From positions 1 through 64,000 of the forward strand of contig JBDSXW010000127.1 of the NCBI GenBank assembly GCA_039925965.1: a stretch of DNA of 64,000 bases, in the 5' to 3' direction. Of this stretch, positions 19,153 to 31,000 are shown piece by piece. This stretch comes from JAZKFT01 sp039925965. Lineage in GTDB: Bacteria > Bacteroidota > Bacteroidia > Chitinophagales > Chitinophagaceae. The translations under genes and the position numbers were made by a program. How positions within the stretch are numbered: the first letter of the stretch is position 1; every line of letters begins with the position of its first letter. Below the pieces are notes generated by a model. That model was not told the DNA's origin. It made no database searches and was given only the letters and a program-made list of their open reading frames with translations.

Positions 19153-19569
19153 ATGTATCCAGCAGAAATAGTACTGCCCATGAAGGCAGAATTAACCGAT
19201 AATGGTTTTGATGAAATGAAGACGACCGAAGCCGTTGAAGCGCAAATGAAGGCTGAAGGAACAACCCTGGTAATGATCAATTCCGTATGCGGATGTAGCG
19301 CAGGAACCGCCCGCCCGGGCGTGATCATGGCAGTGATGAATGCTGAAAAGAAGCCCGACCACCTAACCACTGCGTTTGCCGGCTTTGACGTAGAGGCTGT
19401 TCAAAAAGTACGGGAATACCTGATGCCATACCCGCCGTCTTCCCCGGCTATCGCCTTATTTAAGGACGGTCAACTAGTGCATATGATCGAGCGCCACCAG
19501 ATTGAGGGGCGCCCCGCACAGGTTATTGCCCATAACCTGATCAGTGCTTTTGACCAATATTGCAATTAA
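19153..19569 (+). CDS. BrxA/BrxB family bacilliredoxin
   Basis: A 138-residue thioredoxin-fold protein of the YphP/YqiW (formerly DUF1094) family. It begins MYPAEIVLPM, which is the conserved family N-terminus, so ATG 19153 is the real start although the frame runs back to a TTG at 19060. The redox motif CGC occurs in NSVCGCSAG near residue 44. In Bacillus these proteins remove bacillithiol from S-bacillithiolated proteins; many Bacteroidota carry homologues even where thiol chemistry is uncertain. The C-terminal HMIERHQIEGRPAQVIAHNL is also typical. It ends in a strong terminator, 102 bases before lgt. Confidence 0.92.
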   Translation: MYPAEIVLPMKAELTDNGFDEMKTTEAVEAQMKAEGTTLVMINSVCGCSAGTARPGVIMAVMNAEKKPDHLTTAFAGFDVEAVQKVREYLMPYPPSSPAIALFKDGQLVHMIERHQIEGRPAQVIAHNLISAFDQYCN

Positions 19570-19594
19570 TTCCAGCTTATACGAAATGCATAAG

Positions 19595-19624
19595 ACCTTC
19601 CCTTATTTTTGGGAAGGTTTTTTT
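19595..19624 (+). terminator. Intrinsic terminator after the bacilliredoxin gene
   Basis: ACCTTCCC (19595-19602) pairs with GGGAAGGT (19611-19618), followed by TTTTTT. Located 25 bases past the stop; lgt probably needs its own promoter in the remaining 47 bases or depends on read-through. Confidence 0.85.
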
Positions 19625-19671
19625 CTGGCAGCAGGCCAATGTCGGGCTGCCGATTCACCAACAAATAGAAA

Positions 19672-20976
19672 ATGTATCCCAATCTTTACTATTTTTTCAG
19701 CGATGTTTTTGGCATCCGGCTACAAGGGCTGAAATTCATTAACTCTTTTGGTTTTTTTGTAGCGATCGCCTTTATTGCCGGGGCAGTGGCGCTTACTGCC
19801 GACATGAAGAGGAAGGAAAGGCTGGGGCTGCTCAGTTACCAGGAAGCCGATATCCTTGTAGGAAAAGGACCAAACTGGGGAGAAGTTTTGTTGAATAGTT
19901 TCTTTGGGTTCCTGATAGGTTTCAAGTTTATAGGGTCTTTTTTTGAAACCGGCTCTGTTTATAACGACCCGCAAGGCTATATATTTTCTTCAAGAGGTAG
20001 CATCCTGGCCGGTCTGTTACTAGCAGGCATTTTTGGTGGCTTGAAATTCTGGGCTGGGCAAAAGGAGAAATTGCCGAAACCAGAAAAAAGAACCATCCGC
20101 ATCTGGCCGCACGATCGGGTTGGAGACATCATTATCATGGCCGCTATTTTTGGTTTTGCCGGTGCTAAAGTTTTTCACAATTTGGAAAACTGGGATGAGT
20201 TTATTAAAGCACCCGCGGCAGCCTTATTTTCGGCTGGGGGCTTTACATTTTATGGTGGCCTTATATGTGCCACTGCTGCTATCGTAATATTTGCAAAAAA
20301 ACATAAGATCGGTCTCTGGCACCTCGCCGACACTTTTGGCCCGGCCATGATGATCGCCTATGCAGTGGGCCGCATTGGCTGCCAGGTAAGCGGCGACGGC
20401 GATTGGGGGGTACCCAACAGTGCTTATATGGCAGATAATAATGCAAAAATCATCCGTGCCGATTCTTCCGGATTTGAAAAAGCCATCACCAACAACCTGG
20501 GGTATTATAAGGATGAATTCAGAACGCTGGGAGCGATAAATAGTGTGGCTGATGTGCCACATTTGTCTGTAACGGCCCCGAGTTGGCTGCCTAACTGGAC
20601 GGTGGCTTACAGTTTCCCGCATAATGTGAATGAAGTAGGAGTGAAACTGGCTAATTGTAAAGAGGATAAATATTGTACCTATCTGCCGGCGCCCGTTTTT
20701 CCCACGTCTTTTTATGAAACCATCGCCTGTACCTTATTGTTTTTGGTGTTGTGGGGCCTGCGGAAGCGGGTGAAAGGCGCTGGTGTTATTGCCGGGCTTT
20801 ACCTCGTATTTAACGGGTTGGAACGGTTCCTGATTGAAAAAATAAGGGTAAATACCCACTATCATATTTTCGGTCTTGAGCCTACCCAGGCAGAAATTAT
20901 TTCATTTTTCCTCGTGTTTATTGGCATTGCAATTATCGTAATGCGAAGCAGGGTAAGGACCAAGGTTGTTGCCTAG
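19672..20976 (+). CDS. lgt: Prolipoprotein diacylglyceryl transferase
   Basis: A 434-residue inner-membrane enzyme that moves diacylglyceryl from phosphatidylglycerol to the lipobox cysteine of prolipoproteins. The family signature appears as AYAVGRIGCQVSGDGDWG near residue 230, the Bacteroidota variant of GRIGNFINGE, and the C-terminal signature as FNGLERFLIEKIRVN near 382. About seven membrane helices are visible. It is some 140 residues longer than the Escherichia coli enzyme: the extra length is an N-terminal extension and a soluble insert at about 245-340 (from VPNSAYMADN to LPAPVFPTS), normal for this phylum as far as I recall. It serves lipoproteins such as the one encoded at 15768. 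Confidence 0.93.
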   Translation: MYPNLYYFFSDVFGIRLQGLKFINSFGFFVAIAFIAGAVALTADMKRKERLGLLSYQEADILVGKGPNWGEVLLNSFFGFLIGFKFIGSFFETGSVYNDPQGYIFSSRGSILAGLLLAGIFGGLKFWAGQKEKLPKPEKRTIRIWPHDRVGDIIIMAAIFGFAGAKVFHNLENWDEFIKAPAAALFSAGGFTFYGGLICATAAIVIFAKKHKIGLWHLADTFGPAMMIAYAVGRIGCQVSGDGDWGVPNSAYMADNNAKIIRADSSGFEKAITNNLGYYKDEFRTLGAINSVADVPHLSVTAPSWLPNWTVAYSFPHNVNEVGVKLANCKEDKYCTYLPAPVFPTSFYETIACTLLFLVLWGLRKRVKGAGVIAGLYLVFNGLERFLIEKIRVNTHYHIFGLEPTQAEIISFFLVFIGIAIIVMRSRVRTKVVA

Positions 20977-21098
20977 CCGATAATCGCAAAACGTTATCGT
21001 ATTGTATTTGTCATTTGATCAATAGGTTAACCAGTCATTGATCGTGATCCTGCTTATAACTCAGTGGTCAGATACGCATGCCATATTACGCTTAATTT

Positions 21099-21701
21099 CT
21101 ATTTTGGGCAATCCAATTTTGCTGCATACTTACTATAATAATCAAAGCAATCCATTCTTAACGCCGTATTACCATTGACTGCTACCCAACTTATTTTTAA
21201 AAAAAAGATATCCTTTTTGGGGAGCTTTACCTCATAGTAATAATAGCCCGACAACTCTTTGGTATCGCAACGCTGCAGCAATCTTGCAGTGAATGGCCTT
21301 TTACCAAAAATACTATCGATATTATATTTTGGCCGTAGCTCACTGCTGAGCGGCGAACTTACAATACTGTAAGATCTATAACCCATTCGCGGACCCTTCA
21401 GGAGTATATTCCATTTTATCGCCTGAAGTCCCTGCATAAAATTGTGGCCATTAATGGTGATATCAACCGAACCCCGCCTGTAAAAATTGATGCTGGTATC
21501 CTCACTCATTTCCAACTTGTCTGCCTTCCATATAACCGGAAATATTTTGGGTTTACCCACCGCCCAATCGCCGGTATTTTCATTGCCTGTACTATCAATC
21601 GCTAATTTTTTTACCAGGTCATAGAATTCAGTTTTGGTAGACTGGGCAGCTGCAGCAGAACCGGCAAAGGAAATAATAGCACAAATAGCGAGCTTTCTCA
21701 T
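21099..21701 (-). CDS. Secreted hypothetical protein
   Basis: A 200-residue exported protein. Signal peptide MRKLAICAIISFAGSAAAAQ sets the start at ATG 21701; the open frame continues to 21830 but that part lacks protein character. The mature region is mixed beta with aromatic-rich C-terminal strands (SGYYYYEVKLPKKDIFFLKISW) and contains two cysteines near the C-terminus that could form a disulphide. I recognise no family or catalytic motif. It is convergent with lgt and divergent from the barrel protein to the right, so it is probably monocistronic. Confidence 0.65.
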   Translation of the reverse strand: MRKLAICAIISFAGSAAAAQSTKTEFYDLVKKLAIDSTGNENTGDWAVGKPKIFPVIWKADKLEMSEDTSINFYRRGSVDITINGHNFMQGLQAIKWNILLKGPRMGYRSYSIVSSPLSSELRPKYNIDSIFGKRPFTARLLQRCDTKELSGYYYYEVKLPKKDIFFLKISWVAVNGNTALRMDCFDYYSKYAAKLDCPK

Positions 21702-21988
21702 GGTCACTTTTTTAAGGGTGGCGTGTATGAATGTAAGATATAAGCGCGACCTGATGTTAATGTCTTTCCTGCATGGCAAAACTTGTTTCGGCTGTAGAAG
21801 GCACACCACCGCTATATTTTGCTCAGCCAAACCCTCACTTTTGGCTGTCTGCTAAAGAAAGTGCTTATAGCACCGCTCATCCATTCATACTACCGCTCAT
21901 TTTTTTACATTGTACTATGCAAAACAAAGTACCAATCTTTGAATTGTAATTAAACAAGCACAATACCAAACAACTTAAAATACTATTC

Positions 21989-24448
21989 ATGAAAAAGATA
22001 ACAAAACTCGCCGCTCTTGTGACCATGGTTGTGGCATCCCAGGCAAGCTTTGCCCAGGCAAAAACGGGAAAGATATCCGGCAATGTTGGCAATGGCCAAA
22101 AGAAATTGGACGCTGCGACCGTTTCACTGTTAAAGGCCAACGACAGTAGCCTGGTAAAAATGGCCATTACCGACAAATCCGGCCATTTTGAGGTAGAAAA
22201 CCTGGCAGATGGCAAATACCTGGTGTTAGTAACGTCAGTAGCCTACGAAAACGCCTATAGCCAGCCATTTGAACTTACTACACAAAAACACATCGTGGAA
22301 TTGCCGGCATTTGTATTAAGCGAAGCTGGTAAGGCCCTAAAGAATGTGACCGTAACTGTAAAAAAGCCATTTGTAGAACAAAAGCTGGACAGGACAATTG
22401 TAAATGTGGATGCGATGGCCAGCAACACCGGTCTAACTGTTTTGGATGTGCTGGAAAAGTCGCCCGGCATTTCCGTAGATAAGGATGGCAACATTAGCCT
22501 GAAAGGCAAACAAGGGGTTATGATTTTAATGGATGGCAAACCGACTTACCTCGGCGGGCAGGACCTGGTAAACCTGTTAAAAAGCATGCCCAGCAACCAG
22601 TTGGAGCTTCTTGAAATAATGACGAACCCGCCGGCTAAATTTGATGCAGCAGGCAATAGCGGTATTATTAACCTGAAAACTAAAAAGAACAAAGCCCGTG
22701 GATACAATGGCAGTGTAAGCCTGGGCTATGGCCAGGGCGTTTATGCTAAAACCAACAGCTCAGTGAACCTCAATTATCGAAACGGCAAATGGAACTTGTT
22801 TGGAAATTATGGATATAACTTCAGCAAGAACTTCCAGGATATACTTCTTACAAGAAACTTCAAAGACAAGAATACGCTCGACCTTTTAAGTGTTTTTGAG
22901 CAAAATGCCATGCAGCTACGGCAAAATACTTTTCAATCTTACAAGGCAGGAGCGGACTTTTATATAAACAATAAAACGACTCTTGGCTTTGTCTACAATG
23001 GTTTCACGAATCCGGGCACCGAATACAACAACAACACGACGAATATTTTTGACAACAAAAATGTTTTGGAGACAAAGAACACCGGTCTAAACATCATCGA
23101 ACGTAAAATGAACAACAATTCGGTAAACCTGAATCTTCGCCACCAGTTTGATTCAACAGGTACCGAACTCACTTCGGATCTGGATTATGTTGGTTATCAT
23201 ACCGCCAATAATCAGCAATTCAATAATTACTTTTTTGATAAAAACGGATTTAAAAAGCAGCCGGATGAGTTGTTGAAGAGCAACCTGCCACAGGATATTA
23301 AGATATTTAGCGCCAAGGCTGATTTTACCAAACAGCTAAGTAAATCTACCAGGTTCGAGGCAGGGGCAAAAGCAAGTTTCGTGAAAACTGATAATAATGC
23401 ATTGTACCAGAATTGGCTGAACAATACCTGGCAAACCGACCTGGGCCGCACCAATCATTTTATATACACGGAAAATATAAACGCCGCATACGTTAGCATG
23501 AGCAAGGAGTTTAGTAAAAAATGGAGTGCTCAATTCGGGTTAAGGCTGGAGAATACGAATTCGAAAGGAAACCAAGTGACCAATGGCACAAGGTTCGATC
23601 GCAACTACACCCAGTTGTTTCCGACTACTTACATCGGTTATAATGCAAACGGGAAAAATCAATTTGTATTGAGTTATGGCCGCCGTATACAACGCCCCGA
23701 TTATGAGGACCTGAACCCATTCTATAACTTTCTGGATAAATATACTTACCAGGTGGGTAACCCTTACCTGAGCCCACAATTTACACATGGTTTTGAACTA
23801 CGCCATACTTTTGCAGGCGTTCTTACTACCTCGTTAAACTTCAGCACAACGAAGGATATTATTACGGAAATCATTGACCAGGTCGACAGCACGAACACCA
23901 CTTTTGTGAGAAAAAGCAATGTGTCTTCACAAGAAAATTTTGGCTTGAGTATCAACATCGGGTTACCGGTTACCAAATGGTGGAGGCCGAACTTTTATGC
24001 CAACCTGCACCATGACAAATACAGCGGGGTGATCAATGCGGCCTATACTTCAGTGAACGCGACCAGTCTAGATTTGAATTTGGGTAACCAGTTTACTTTC
24101 AGGAAAGGCTGGGGTGCGGATATGGGCGGATTTTTTCAAACCGGCGGTATCAGGGGGGTGTTGGCTTATAAAGCCCAGGGTGGGTTAAGTATCGGTTTCA
24201 GCAAGCAGTTGTTGAAGAACAACATGGGTACATTCAAGATCGGCATCCGTGATCCGTTTTATTTCCAGAAATTTCACGGCTATAGTAAATACCAGAATAT
24301 TGATATTGATTTCCGCAGCGCCAGGGATAGCCGGGTAGTAAATCTCGGTTTCACCTATCGTTTTGGTAAGCCCATTAAAGGTCTTAAGCAGAGAAAAAGC
24401 GGCGGAGCCGGCGAAGAGCAAAATAGGGTAGGCGGCGGCGGAAACTGA
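21989..24448 (+). CDS. Outer-membrane beta-barrel protein (TonB-receptor-like)
   Basis: An 819-residue exported protein. After a signal peptide (residues 1-23, ending SFAQ) comes a carboxypeptidase-regulatory-like domain at about 28-112 (GKISGNVGNGQKKLDAATV), then a plug-like region at about 125-232 (VLDVLEKSPGISVDKDGNIS, GVMILMDGKPTYLGG). The remainder is the OMP_b-brl_3 barrel with alternating aromatic strands, ending with FTYRFGKPIKGLK and a Gly/Arg-rich tail. This is the 'outer membrane beta-barrel family protein' type, related to but distinct from SusC. There is no SusD partner and no clear TonB box, so the cargo is unknown. Its own terminator follows. Confidence 0.88.
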   Translation: MKKITKLAALVTMVVASQASFAQAKTGKISGNVGNGQKKLDAATVSLLKANDSSLVKMAITDKSGHFEVENLADGKYLVLVTSVAYENAYSQPFELTTQKHIVELPAFVLSEAGKALKNVTVTVKKPFVEQKLDRTIVNVDAMASNTGLTVLDVLEKSPGISVDKDGNISLKGKQGVMILMDGKPTYLGGQDLVNLLKSMPSNQLELLEIMTNPPAKFDAAGNSGIINLKTKKNKARGYNGSVSLGYGQGVYAKTNSSVNLNYRNGKWNLFGNYGYNFSKNFQDILLTRNFKDKNTLDLLSVFEQNAMQLRQNTFQSYKAGADFYINNKTTLGFVYNGFTNPGTEYNNNTTNIFDNKNVLETKNTGLNIIERKMNNNSVNLNLRHQFDSTGTELTSDLDYVGYHTANNQQFNNYFFDKNGFKKQPDELLKSNLPQDIKIFSAKADFTKQLSKSTRFEAGAKASFVKTDNNALYQNWLNNTWQTDLGRTNHFIYTENINAAYVSMSKEFSKKWSAQFGLRLENTNSKGNQVTNGTRFDRNYTQLFPTTYIGYNANGKNQFVLSYGRRIQRPDYEDLNPFYNFLDKYTYQVGNPYLSPQFTHGFELRHTFAGVLTTSLNFSTTKDIITEIIDQVDSTNTTFVRKSNVSSQENFGLSINIGLPVTKWWRPNFYANLHHDKYSGVINAAYTSVNATSLDLNLGNQFTFRKGWGADMGGFFQTGGIRGVLAYKAQGGLSIGFSKQLLKNNMGTFKIGIRDPFYFQKFHGYSKYQNIDIDFRSARDSRVVNLGFTYRFGKPIKGLKQRKSGGAGEEQNRVGGGGN

Positions 24449-25000
24449 CTAAGAGGGCAATTATATATCTGAATAAAATATCTGAATAAAAACAAAAAAA
24501 ACTATGCATTTTGCATGGTTTTTTTTTGTTGTTTGCAACAATTAATAGGACTGAGGCGGTATTTTTAAAATGGATGTAATTTTTTTTTTTACAAAATATT
24601 GCTTAGCTGTAAATTTTATTTTTTTTTGGCTGGTTAAATTACTCCTGAAAAACCTTTAAAATTATGTTAAGGTGTATTGATTTTTTTCGTTTATTTGGGG
24701 TAAGATTCAAAACTAACTTTACATGATTGTAATTAACTGCGAAAAGCCTGTTATGCTTTCGCTGCTGAATGTAAAATTTAATCTGCTCTATTACTATGGC
24801 GGCATTGATGCCTGGAATAAATGATTCCATCGAGTGCACACTAATTTTCCGCCCCTTTCCCTCAAATTATTTTTCAGCCGGTAGCTATCGCAAGATTTTT
24901 AAGATGTTGCGTGCCTGCGACTAATGAGTTTTTTACTGTTTTTTTTCGCCACACCCATCCACCTATCTTATTTTAAACCAATCGAAATCTCTGTCAGTTT
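24449..25000. other. Intergenic stretch before the giant adhesin gene
   Basis: Very AT-rich, with a terminator at 24501-24527, a short duplication (ATATCTGAATAAAA twice at 24463-24490), and several homopolymer T runs near 24577-24633. No coding sequence is seen. It should contain the promoter of the 4001-residue gene, but no convincing box was found. Confidence 0.5.
24501..24527 (+). terminator. Intrinsic terminator after the beta-barrel gene
   Basis: ACTATGCA (24501-24508) pairs with TGCATGGT (24512-24519), followed by a run of T to 24527. Confidence 0.75.
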
Positions 25001-28000
25001 ATGAAGCAGAAATTATTCTTGTTGCTTTCCTTACTCATGCTTTCAGTTGTACTTTACCGGGTAAAAGCCCAGGTAGACATCACTATCGGTACTGGAACTA
25101 GCGGTAATACAACTACCTCATATCCGTGTCCTTTGCAGGATTTTTATGAAGGAAGCAGAATGCAGTATCTCTACAGGGCCAGCGAATTAATAGCTGCCGG
25201 CATGGGACCAGGAAGCATTTCTGTAATTCGGTATAATGTAATCAGCCTTGGTACCGCCGATCTGATAGACCAATACACGATTAAGATGGGTGCGACCTCC
25301 GCCACAACGCTTGACCCAACAACCTGGGAAACCGCCAACCAGGTATACGGTCCGGTAGACTATGTTCCGGTGGTAGGAAGCAATAGCTTTACCCTCACTA
25401 CCCCTTTTTTCTGGAACGGAACTGATAATATTGTTATTGAAGTGTGTAATGGTGCGGTGTCTGGTACGAGCACCGGTATTTTTTATTCACAGAATCCTGT
25501 TGTTCCCTGGACTACGGGTTTACCTTTTAATGGCTCCCACAGTTTTAGGGTAGATAACCTTGACAATCAATGCGGAACATCCACCCTTACGGAGTCTGGG
25601 ACGCCGACTACCCGACCTAACGTCGTTTTCGCCTGGACTTCTGCTACAGCATGTTCCGGGCCACCAAATGCAGGTACCGCAACGACGACACTTTCAAATA
25701 TCTCCTGCCCGGGAGCTCTCTTTACATTAGCCCTTACCGGTACTACTGTTGCCTCCGGCCTTAGCTACCAATGGCAATCTGCACTCGCCTCCGGAGGGCC
25801 CTGGACCAATATTACCGGCGCCACCACTTCATCTTATACAACGTCCCAGTCGGAAACCCTTAAATTTTATCGTTGCCTGGTAACTTGCGGCGTCAATACC
25901 AGCAATTCCTCTTCGGTACAAGTCACGTCAGCTTCAGGACCTGTTTATACTGCCCTGCCTTTTAATGAAAGTTTTGAAAATACCTGGCTTAATGGTTGCA
26001 ATTTGAGGGATATTCCAACAGCCAGTTGGAAGAACACCCCTGAAACTGGTAATACATCCTGGAGAAGATTTGACGATGCTGTAGCCGGAAACTGGGTAAA
26101 CCCTAACTCGGGTGTATATGCACCCTCAGGATCCGTAGGTGTAAATTCTGCACGCTTTCACACTTACCAGGCTGCTTCAGGCACCTCAGGCACACTAGAT
26201 CTGTATGTAAATTGCAATACTGGGGTGTCGACCAAAAGGATGTTTTTTGACTATATCAACACTTCTGGTGGCGACTCTTTAACCATAATGATTTCCACAA
26301 ACGGCGGCACCAGCTTTACCCGCCTCGACAGCGCTGGTATTGCGGCTGCCTGGCGTACCAAAACGATAGTTTTCACCAGCATGTCCGCAACGACGGTTAT
26401 AAGATTCCGCGCAACCAGCGATTTTGGGGTTACCGATATTGGAATTGATAACTTAAAGATTACTGATTTTGGAACATGCAGTGGGGCTCCGGTTGGTGGT
26501 GCCGCCACTTCCTCTGCCTCACCTGTTTGCACTGGTGTTCCTTTTACACTTGATGTTACAGGCACAACAGATGCGGCCGGTTTAACCTATCAATGGCAGT
26601 CGTCTCCCGATAATGTTACCTGGACTAATATTGCAGGTGCTAATGGTGTTACACTCCTGACAACACAGACATTGGCCACCTGGTATCGCCGCGTTATCAC
26701 CTGCACCAGTGCGGGTGGATTATCTACTAATTCTGCGGCAATTTTGGTAGGCGTTATAGCCCCGCAATATACCACGTTGCCCTATGCTGAAAGTTTTGAA
26801 AATACCTGGATTAGTTCCTGCGATACACGGGAAATACCGAATCTTTTCTGGAAAAATACACCTGTAACCGGCAATACATCCTGGAGAAGACTTGACGATG
26901 CTGTAGCCGGAAACTGGGTAAACCCTAACTCGGGTGTATACACGCCTGCAGGATCTGTAGGCGTGAATTCGGCCCGTTTTCACTCTTACCAGGCTTCTTC
27001 AGGCACATCGGGAACATTGGATCTATATGTAGATTGCAATACGACAGTGTCCACCAAAAGGATGTTTTTTGACTATATCAACACGTCCGGAGCAGACTCG
27101 TTAACCGTAATGATTTCCACAAACGGCGGTACCAGCTTTACCCGTCTCGACAGCGCCGGTGTGGCAGCTAGCTGGCGTACCAAAACCATTGTCTTTACCA
27201 GTACTTCTGCTACAACCGTTATCAGATTTCGCGCAACCAGCGATTTCGGGGTTACAGATATTGGAATTGATAACTTAAAGATTACTGATTTTGGTGCATG
27301 TAGTGGCACCCCGCTAGGTGGCGTTACTACTTCTTCCGCTTTGCCGGTTTGTACAGGTATTCCCTTTTCACTCGATGTTACCGGCTCTACTGATGCATCC
27401 GGCTTTACTTATCAATGGCAGTCTTCACCTGATAATGTTACCTGGACTAATATTGCAGGTGCTACTGCTACTTCATTAAGCAGAACACAAAGCGTGGCGA
27501 CCTGGTACCGCAGAAGCATTACATGTACCAATTCAGGTGGTTTGTCTGCTACATCCACCGAACTACTGGTAAACGTTACGGCGCCGCAGTACACTACCCT
27601 TCCTTATGCTGAAAGTTTTGAAAACACCTGGATCAGTAGTTGCAACACACGGGAAATACCAAATCTTTTCTGGAAAAATACGCCGGTAACCGGCAATACC
27701 TCCTGGAGACGTGACGACGATGGGGCCGGCGGTGCATGGGTAAATCCCGGCAATGGTCCATACACTCCACCCGGATCCGTAGGTCTGCACTCAGCCCGCT
27801 TCCACAGCTACCAGGCCGCATCCGGCACGTCAGGTACATTCGATTTGTATGTTAATTGTGCCACTGCCTCTCCGGTAAAACGACTCGTGATCGATCTCAT
27901 CAACACGAGTGGCAGTGACTCACTAACGGTCCTATTGTCCCAGGATGGCGGTGCAACTTTCGCAAGATTGGACAGCAGTGGCTTGTCCACGATCTGGAGG

Positions 28001-31000
28001 ACGAAGACCCTGGTTTTCAACGCCAGTTCTGCTACGACTTTGATCAGGTTTAAAGTAACGAGTGATTTTGGGGTGACCGACTACGGCATTGACAACCTGC
28101 GCATATCTGATTTTGCGCCCTGTACCGGTATCCCGGCAGGTGGAACCACAACGAGCAATGTGACCGGTATCATTTGTCTCGCATCTCCATTTACACTGGA
28201 CGTAACGAGTGCTACCGATGCAAGCGGGTTGACCTATCAGTGGCAGTCGGCGGTTGATAATATTACCTGGACGAATATTACCGGCGCGACTGGCATGACA
28301 TATACTGGTACGCAGAACGTAAGTACTTATTACCGGCGGTTAACGATATGTACCGCGGGGGGTGGTTCCGGGGCATCAACGAGTGTTCAACTGGTAAGCC
28401 CTGCAGCAGTTTCGGGTACTTTTACCATTAATAGTGCCGGAACTACTGCCTTGCCCAATTTCCAGACTTTTGCCGCCGCTTATAATTTTATCAAATGCGG
28501 TATTAATGGTCCGGTACTGTTCAAGGTGGAAAATGGCTTGACGGGTACTTACAATGAGCAACTATTGATGACAGCTGTTCCGGGTGCATCGGCAGTGAAT
28601 ACGGTAACCTTCAAAGGAAACCTGAATGCTGCTATTGGTTTTGGCTCTACCAACACCAACGAACGTGCGGTGATCAAACTGACCGGAACGCGTTATATCA
28701 TAATCGATAGCCTGGTGATCAACGCCAATACCGGAACTTATGGTTGGGGCGTGCAACTGATTAATGATGCAGATTCCAATATTGTAAGAAATTGTAAGAT
28801 TAACGCTTCGGTTACCGATGCCACGCAGAATTTTGCCGGTGTGGTAATCAACGGTAGTGCCACCAATATTACGGCTGCGGCAGCCACCTCTCTGAATGAT
28901 TACAATATCATTTCCGGAAACACCATCACCGGTGGTTTCTCGGGCGTGGCGCTTGTTGCTACGGTAGCGGGGGCCAATGGAAATAATAAAGTGATCAACA
29001 ATAAGATCCTGGATTTTTACCAATATGGCGTGTACGTAGCCGGCAGTTATTTTACAACTATTGAAGCGGATTCTATTGCCCGCCCCACAAGAACTACAGT
29101 GACGGATTTCAACGGCGTATATTTTACTGCGGTAAGTACTTCTTCCACTGTTTCCAAAAACAAGATTACCAATCCTTTTGGGGGCGTACCTACCAGTACC
29201 GGCGCTTTTAATGGTATTAATTTTAATGGTTGCGATGCCACTTCCACAGACCCTAATATTGTAAGCAATAACCTTATTTATAATGTCAATGGTAATGGCG
29301 TTACTTCCGGTATTGCCAATACGAGTTCGGACAATGTTTACTACCTGCACAATACCGTGTCGCTTGACAATACCACTTCCACTTCTCCTTCAACCACAAG
29401 AGGCTTTTATCAGACTACGCTTGCTGGTGGTATCTTCTTCTTTGATAATATCATTTCTATAAGCACCGGTGGTACCGGCGCCAAACATTGTATTTATTTA
29501 GCCACCAATACCACTGGCATTATCGCTAACTACAATGACTATGTAAATAATGCCGCCGCAGGAACCAACTTTATAGGTTTCTTTAATGCCAACCAGGCAA
29601 CCCTGGGTACCTGGCAGGCCGCCACCGGAAAGGATGCCAATTCAATATCCAGATTGCCTTTTTACAACAACCCTGCGACAGGCGATTACGCACCGACAAA
29701 TGGTGGTGTGGATAACCTCGGAATTTTTGTAGATGTGCTAACCGACATCCGCAATATTAACCGCGACCCGGTGACCCCGGATATGGGTGCTTATGAGTTT
29801 ACCGCGCCGGGTTGTACGCTGCCGGTATTGCCGGGCAACACGCTGTTTAATGATACCACTGTTTGCCAGAACGTGCCGGTACTGCTTAATCTCACCATTG
29901 GTGCCTGGGGCTCTGCACAAAGTTTCCAGTGGCAGTCATCGTTGCTGCCAGGCGGTCCCTATACGCCTGTTGGGAATGCACGGGCATATCCTGATACCAT
30001 CATCACGTCCACGGTATCGTTATATTACCGTGCTGCCGTTAAGTGCGGTGGCTCTACTGAATATTCTAATCCGTTGTTGTTGCAGGTAAGCCCTTCTTTG
30101 CCAGCAGACACCTATACAATCAACAAAACATTGCCTACGAACTATCCGGCGACTGGCAAGAATTTTAACAGTTTTAATGATGCCAAAGCGGCCATGGGTT
30201 GCGGCATTATAGGTGGGCCGGTAGTGTTTAGTGTTGTTGCTGGTACAGGCCCCTATGTAGAGCAACTGAAACTGGATAGTATTGCGGGTGCCACTGCTAC
30301 CAATACCATTACTTTTATGGGAAATGGTAATACAATATCTTCTGGTGCATTGGCTACCACCAACGAAAGAGCGGTTATTAAATTAAATGCAGCCGATTAT
30401 ATCATCTTCGACAGCCTCACCATCAATGCATCCACCGGTACCTACGGTTACGGTGTTCAGCTGATCAACAGGGCCGATTCTAATGTGTTCCGTAAATGTA
30501 ATATCATCAGTTCCATCACCAGTACTTCCACCAATTTTGCAGGTGTGGTGATCAATGCAAGCGATGCGGGGCCTACGGCCACCGGTAATACCCTTTGCGA
30601 TGCCAACGTATTTGACCGGGATACCATTACCGGTGGTTACTATGGAGTAACGCTGGTGGGTGTTGCTGCGTTCCCGATTAAAGAGAATAAGTTTACCAAT
30701 TGTACTATCCGCGATTTCTATTCTACAGGTGTGTATGTAGCGGGAACCACCAACACATTACTGGAAGGGAACATGTTCACCCGCCAGGCGTCCACGATTT
30801 CTGCTAACCCGGTATATGCTGTTTATGCCACTGCTATTCTCAGCAATAGCCTGAAAGTTTCCAAAAACCGGTTTACGAAATTCTTTGCAGGCACGCCTGC
30901 CAGTACAACGCCATTTTATGGCATCTACCATAATTCTGTGGATGCCACAGCCGGTTCAGAAAATATTATTTCGAATAACCTGTTCTACGATCTTGATGGT

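Noticed and set aside
25700..28400. Regular repeats suggesting a CRISPR array
   Set aside because: The 822-base period, in-frame coding content and lack of short repeat-spacer structure show protein domain duplication.
28562..29350. A 262-codon ORF on the minus strand inside the giant adhesin gene
   Set aside because: It is antisense to a beta-helix block with strong protein signatures; its Ile/Asn/Arg-rich translation mirrors the repetitive sense sequence and has no domain.
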